64,000 nucleotides of DNA, from NCBI GenBank assembly GCA_022393335.1, contig JAJEKB010020870.1, positions 448,349 through 512,348 on the forward strand. The letters are read 5' to 3'. Below the pieces are notes generated by a model. The model was not told the DNA's origin. It made no database searches and was given only the letters and a program-made list of their open reading frames with translations. Each line of letters begins with the position of its first letter. Positions within the stretch are counted from its first letter, which is position 1. Position numbers and translations under genes: made by a program. This DNA is from Macrotrachela quadricornifera (taxonomy: Eukaryota; Rotifera; Eurotatoria; Philodinida; Philodinidae). Positions 59,846 through 64,000 of this stretch are shown here, in pieces.

Positions 59846-60640
59846 CAATGTACAATGCAAAAGTAATGGCACAAAATTTTGACCCGTAGTTTCGTTCGAT
59901 AGAACGGTGTTCGAAGAAAAATTTTTTTACTAAAAGATAAAGCTTTTTCTGCTCTTTTGAATCATATATATATTTTATTTTTCTAGCACGTCTATAGCTG
60001 AAACCAGGTAATAAAAAAGAAGCGCATCCTTAAAAACGTTCCGCACTTTTCATCATTATTTCATATAAATCCAAGTCCAAGAAAATGCTGGAATCTTGGT
60101 TTTCTTTTTTAAAGGATGCGCCTTAAAAAGCTCTATAAAAGTTGTCTGAATAAATCTCTATTGACTTGATCTGATGATGTTCTCGATCCTTGAAACGAAC
60201 ACGTCACACAATATATTTTAGCATAACAAAAATATTTGTGAGACTTTTTCATCATGCAGATATCTCGGCTTAGGAAAATGAAAACACCTTGATTGTTTTC
60301 TCACAAGATGCGCTGTTGAAAGCTATACCAAAACTGTATAAACAAATTCTTATTCTAAAAGGAAAAAAGTCTTCCAAATATTTTTATTATGCTAAATAGA
60401 GTGGGACATAGCATCGTCATATGACTTGTTAATTTTAAATATGGGAGACATCACCAGAACAAGTCAAAAATAGATTTGTGCTTACATTTTTTGTAGAGCT
60501 TTTCATGGCGCATCTTTTAAGAAAAAAAATCAAAATTATATCATTTATCTGTGATGAGATATCTGCAAAATACCGAATGTTGCAATCTTTATGCCGCGCC
60601 AAGTATTTCAAGATCATTATCAGAAATAAGAGAAATAGGA
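59846..60640 (-). repeat. Right arm of the 5.3-kb inverted repeat
   Basis: Reverse-complement match to 55310-55916, with about 185 extra bp (around 60150-60430) that include two more degenerate AAGGATGCGCC/AAGATGCGC units. The arm divergence suggests an old duplication. Confidence 0.75.
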
Positions 60641-60699
60641 TTTTCATCATTCTCAATCAACTAAAAGAAATATTTCTTTGTTACTGTTGAATATGAGAT

Positions 60700-61550
60700 A
60701 AGACACTTCGAACGATACATCGATTTAATTACAAAATGTTTTACCAGTCATTGTTCATGAAAGATATTCGTCAATTATCTTCATCAGAATTTTTCTATAT
60801 CATTTCCAATAACTAGGACAATAATGTTTAAATGCCCTTTTCTCAAACAATTATTCCAATCCTTCTGTTGAAACACCATTAACAAGTGAAGAATAGTAAA
60901 CAATCAGGTGAATAAGAGCAGTATATAGCGAAAACAGAATTATTTTGAAATGAAAATTAGTTTAGTCATTGCAACAACTATCTGTTGTGGAACTTTCGTT
61001 TTACGGAATGATATATATATGACATTTTATAAATGATATTTGCCATCAGTTTTATAAATAATATATCTTAAATAACTGGATACTGATGATTAATTGGAGG
61101 TCTTACATTTAAAAGTAGGTCTTAAGTTAAGAAAAAGAAAAAGCATGAACACATACATAAGGCGTTTAAAAAGTATCTAAGCTAGTTTTATTAAAAAACT
61201 ACAAAACATGATGCATCTATCAATGTATATGCTCTTTCTTGCAATATTCTGAAAGTTTTGTATAGCTGCTGTAGAATTATCTTTCAACATCTTGTTCAGA
61301 TACTGATATATTGATGAACTTAAGGAACTTCGATCATTGTAGTGCCTTCCTATAAGTTAAGAGAATAAAATAGATGAGAAAGCAATTCGTATTATAAATT
61401 GTGAATAGTAGAAGAAACAAGATGTAATGTATATGTTGGAGCATTATCATGTTGAAGGATAATACAAATTGAAATGAAACTTTGCAGTTATTTTTCAGTT
61501 TCTAGATGTAGTTTATTTACTAAACTATTTCTATTATATATTTTCATACT
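60700..61550. other. Gene-less stretch
   Basis: No feature with support. TTCGAACGATACATCG at about 60704 resembles a block at 55600 in the left arm, so the repeat may extend here in a rearranged form. Confidence 0.35.
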
Positions 61551-61554
61551 GTCG

Positions 61555-61860
61555 CATCCATCGATACAGGATTTTTGTAAATACTGTTCGTCTACTTTTC
61601 TGGTTTAAGTTTTGTTGTGGTTAATGAATCAGCTTGTCTCTAGTGTTTTTGGATAATTGTTTTTGATTCAAGTTGATAGTAATAGAGTCACGATTCATCA
61701 TCAATATTAATTCGAGAAAGAAAGTCATTTTCTTCAAATGAATAACGCATTAAAAGTTCTTGACATACATGAATATGTTCGTGTCTTTGATTAGGTGCTA
61801 GTAAACGTGGCATCATCTTGAAAAAAACTTTAGTCCTATGTCATTGATCATGAACAATAG
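61555..61860 (-). pseudogene. mariner (Mos1/SETMAR-type) transposase remnant
   Basis: Minus-strand frame gives RTKVFFKMMPRLLAPNQR, then ELLMRYSFEENDFLSRI and a DDES motif in which the Trp of the usual GDETW is replaced by a TGA stop. After it, YYYQLESKT matches HYxPExK of mariner. Another stop follows. The order VPRLL...FLxRIxTxDE...W is diagnostic of the first catalytic Asp block. Neither terminus was found. Confidence 0.7.
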
Positions 61861-61941
61861 CATACATTTTGTTGGTTACTAACAGTTTTGATTATATATT
61901 GTAATCATCAATGTTTAATTGTCTACCGTAAAAATGATGAT

Positions 61942-62056
61942 ATCCATTCAACACCTGTTACACCTATTGTAGCATGATCATCATAAACTATCAGCATACG
62001 TTCATAAATACTAAATGGAAATTGCTCTTTCAAAAGTCCGATTACTTTTCGAATGG
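61942..62056 (-). other. Unassigned coding-like fragment
   Basis: Minus frame reads AIRKVIGLLKEQFPFSIYER, then LIVYDDHATIGVTGVEWISS and ends FLR near a possible donor CG|GTAGAC. The composition looks coding but I recognise no family. It may be a lost exon or a transposon piece. Confidence 0.3.
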
Positions 62057-62297
62057 CTTATATATATGTGTATTACCTTCACATCTATTCCTATAAGTTA
62101 TGAGTTTATACTATGAATAGCATTTTCGTATATTGAATAAATTAGAAGTTTATCTTTTTTTTATTCCTCTCTCATATAAGTTTTATGAGAGAAATTAATA
62201 TAGACTAAACATTCTACAGAAAATGGAAAAGAAATTTCTGGTTTTATTTTATCAATGATTCTATTTTATCACAGTTTTGAAAGAATAATATATAAAT

Positions 62298-64000
62298 TTA
62301 TGACCATCGAGCTGGTTTTCCTTTTAAATCAATTGTATACATATGTTGTTGTCCAATAAGAATTCGATGTGAACCTGGTTCTAACCATTTTGATCCATCA
62401 TGTGTCACTGTTAATAATGAATCAATATTAAGTGGAAAAAACACTTGAGTTGTTTCATTAACATTTAAATGAACACGTTCAAAACCAAATAATTTTTTAA
62501 TTGGTGGTGTTTGATCACCCAATGATTTTCTTGGTGGTGTAATATATGCAAGAACAACATCATCACCAGCCATTCCACCTGTATTTGTTACATTAACACG
62601 ATATAAATGTAAGAGAACTTTTTTTTCATTATAATTATTTTTCATTAATGATTCAATTGAAAATATTGAATTAATTGAATTATTATACCATGAATATTGG
62701 AATGTTGTATATGAAAGACCATAACCAAATTCAAAAACTGCTTTTCCTGTATAAAATTTATATGTTCTACCAGGATTTGTTGGTGATGGTCTCATTTGCA
62801 TATCAAACATACTAACAGCATCAACATATGATGCAGGATATATTGTTATTGGTAAACGTCCACCTGGATTATATTGACCAAACATAACATTAGCTAGAGC
62901 AAGACCACCTGATTGTCCACTATAGCCCATCCAAATAAGACTTCCATATTGATTTGAATCACGTACATAAGATAAATCAAGACTACTACCAGACATAATA
63001 ACAACATGAAGTGGAGAATGAACAACTTTTTCAAGTTCTTTCAGTAAATTTAATTGTACATCGGGTAATGCAATTGATGTTCGATCATGACCTTCAGATT
63101 CCATCGATTGATCAATACCACCAAAGAAAATAACAATATCAGATGATTGAGCTAATTGAATAGCTTGTGCAAAACCACTTTCATCACTATCAGATATTTT
63201 ACAACCATATGCAAATGATATATTAACTGAATGACCTTAAATAAAAAGAAAAAAAAATGAAATCAAAATAAAATAAATTATTAATAATTACCATGTGTTA
63301 CGCTGTTAAATGATGTTACAGGATCAAATAAGAACGGTGCTTTTCCAAAATAATTTCCTTGCATTAATTCAGTTGCATTTGCTGTTGGTCCAATCAATGC
63401 AATCTTTTTATTTTGTAATTGATTAATATCTAATGGTAAAGCTTTATTTTGATTTTTTAATAACACAATACTTTCTTGTGCAGCTACTAATGATAATCGT
63501 CTTGCTTCTAATGTATCAACATCAGCTTTAGATAATTTTCTATATGGTTGTTGTTCAGGTGGATCAAAATATCCAAGTCGAATAAGAACATTAAATGTTC
63601 TCTCAAGTGCTTGATCAATATCACTTTCAACAATTGTTTTTTTATCTAATGCTTCTTGAGTATGTTTTGAATAAAAATCTCCACAATTAAGATCTGTACC
63701 AGCATGTAATGCAACAGCAACTGTATCTTCTACTGTTGTTGTATAATGATGTGCATCCATAATTGTAGCAACTGCACCACAATCACTAACAACAAATCCA
63801 TCAAGATGATATGATTCACTACAATAAGAATAAGTAAATAAATTTTTATTAAAAAGAAAATCTTTTTTACCGTGCAATTGTTTCAATTATAAATTTATTT
63901 GCACATGATGGAACACCATTAACAGCATTATAACTACACATAATACTTGCAACTTTTGCATCACGTATACAAGATTCAAATGGGGGATTAAATGTTTCAA
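62298..64000 (-). CDS. GH3 beta-xylosidase/beta-glucosidase-like protein, 3' part (N-terminus beyond window)
   Basis: Exons seen: 64000(partial)-63871, 63818-63292, 63235-62298 (stop at 62298). The catalytic barrel end shows MCSYNAVNGVPSCAN, GFVVSDCGAVATI with the GH3 nucleophile Asp in SDC, HAGTDLNCG and IRLGYFDPPEQQPYR. The second domain has VLLKNQNKALPLD, KKIALIGPTANATELMQGNY and ADIV-type SSDIVIFFGG, then WMGYSGQSGGLALANVMFG and NPGGRLPITIYP. The C-terminal fibronectin-III-like domain contains FEFGYGLSYTTFQY and VNVTNTGGMAGDDVVLAYI. This is the xylosidase type of GH3, common in plants, fungi and bacteria and present in some animals. It probably trims xylo- or gluco-oligosaccharides from food. 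Host-like short introns (52 and 56 bp) show it is domesticated, whatever its origin. Confidence 0.85.

Noticed and set aside
1..64000. CRISPR arrays, prokaryotic operons, defence islands
   Set aside because: The introns, poly-A style flanks and gene content are eukaryotic. The direct repeats found are adjacent tandem units or dispersed element ends, not spacer-separated repeats.

Overview
This window is eukaryotic and most likely from a bdelloid rotifer (Rotaria or Adineta type). The sequence is AT-rich. Its genes are split by many introns of about 50-60 bp with GT...AG ends, and it carries F-box/LRR-like fragments of a kind I associate with large bdelloid families. It also holds many small, decayed transposons and fold-back elements. 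The taxon is inferred from gene style, not from a marker sequence. All exon models were built by hand from splice signals, reading frame and family similarity.

Left third (1-16.4 kb): gene-poor and repeat-rich. It has the tail of an F-box/LRR-like gene (1-839), an 0.88-kb inverted-repeat element (5253-6133), and a cluster of GC-richer dispersed and tandem repeats (7.6-12.1 kb). Within that cluster is a solo LTR with a 5-bp target duplication, which is itself interrupted by a TA-flanked MITE. A small two-exon gene (12247-13324, minus) and an F-box-like pseudogene (about 13.74-14.06 kb, minus) follow.

Middle (16.4-36 kb): compact host genes. These are a NEK4-like kinase (minus), tRNA-Gly(TCC) (plus), CCDC113/CFAP263 (minus), ribosomal protein uS3/RPS3 (plus, with an alternative Q/P-rich C-terminus), an ASCH-domain protein (minus), a small secreted two-CxxxC protein (minus), SPATA1 (plus, 15 exons), a secreted His-rich protein (minus) and a low-complexity 400-aa protein (minus). 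NEK4, CCDC113 and SPATA1 are all linked to cilia or flagella in other animals.

Right third (36-64 kb): bifunctional lysine-degradation enzyme AASS (minus), whose 3.6-kb central intron holds a dead piggyBac transposon with a nested MITE; the acetyl-CoA transporter SLC33A1 (plus), whose single intron holds a second piggyBac remnant; SMPD4 neutral sphingomyelinase 3 (plus, 12 exons); an intronless secreted GH38-like/DUF5054-like protein (plus), a candidate for horizontal transfer; an F-box/LRR gene with one 84-bp exon per LRR (minus), lying between two inverted arms of about 0.6-0.8 kb and beside a hAT-like MITE; a mariner remnant; and the 3' part of a GH3 beta-xylosidase-like gene that runs off the right edge (minus).

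I found no operon, CRISPR array or prokaryote-type system. The points most worth checking are the intronless glycosidase, the F-box/LRR gene inside the large inverted repeat, the nested transposons, and the alternative RPS3 C-terminus.
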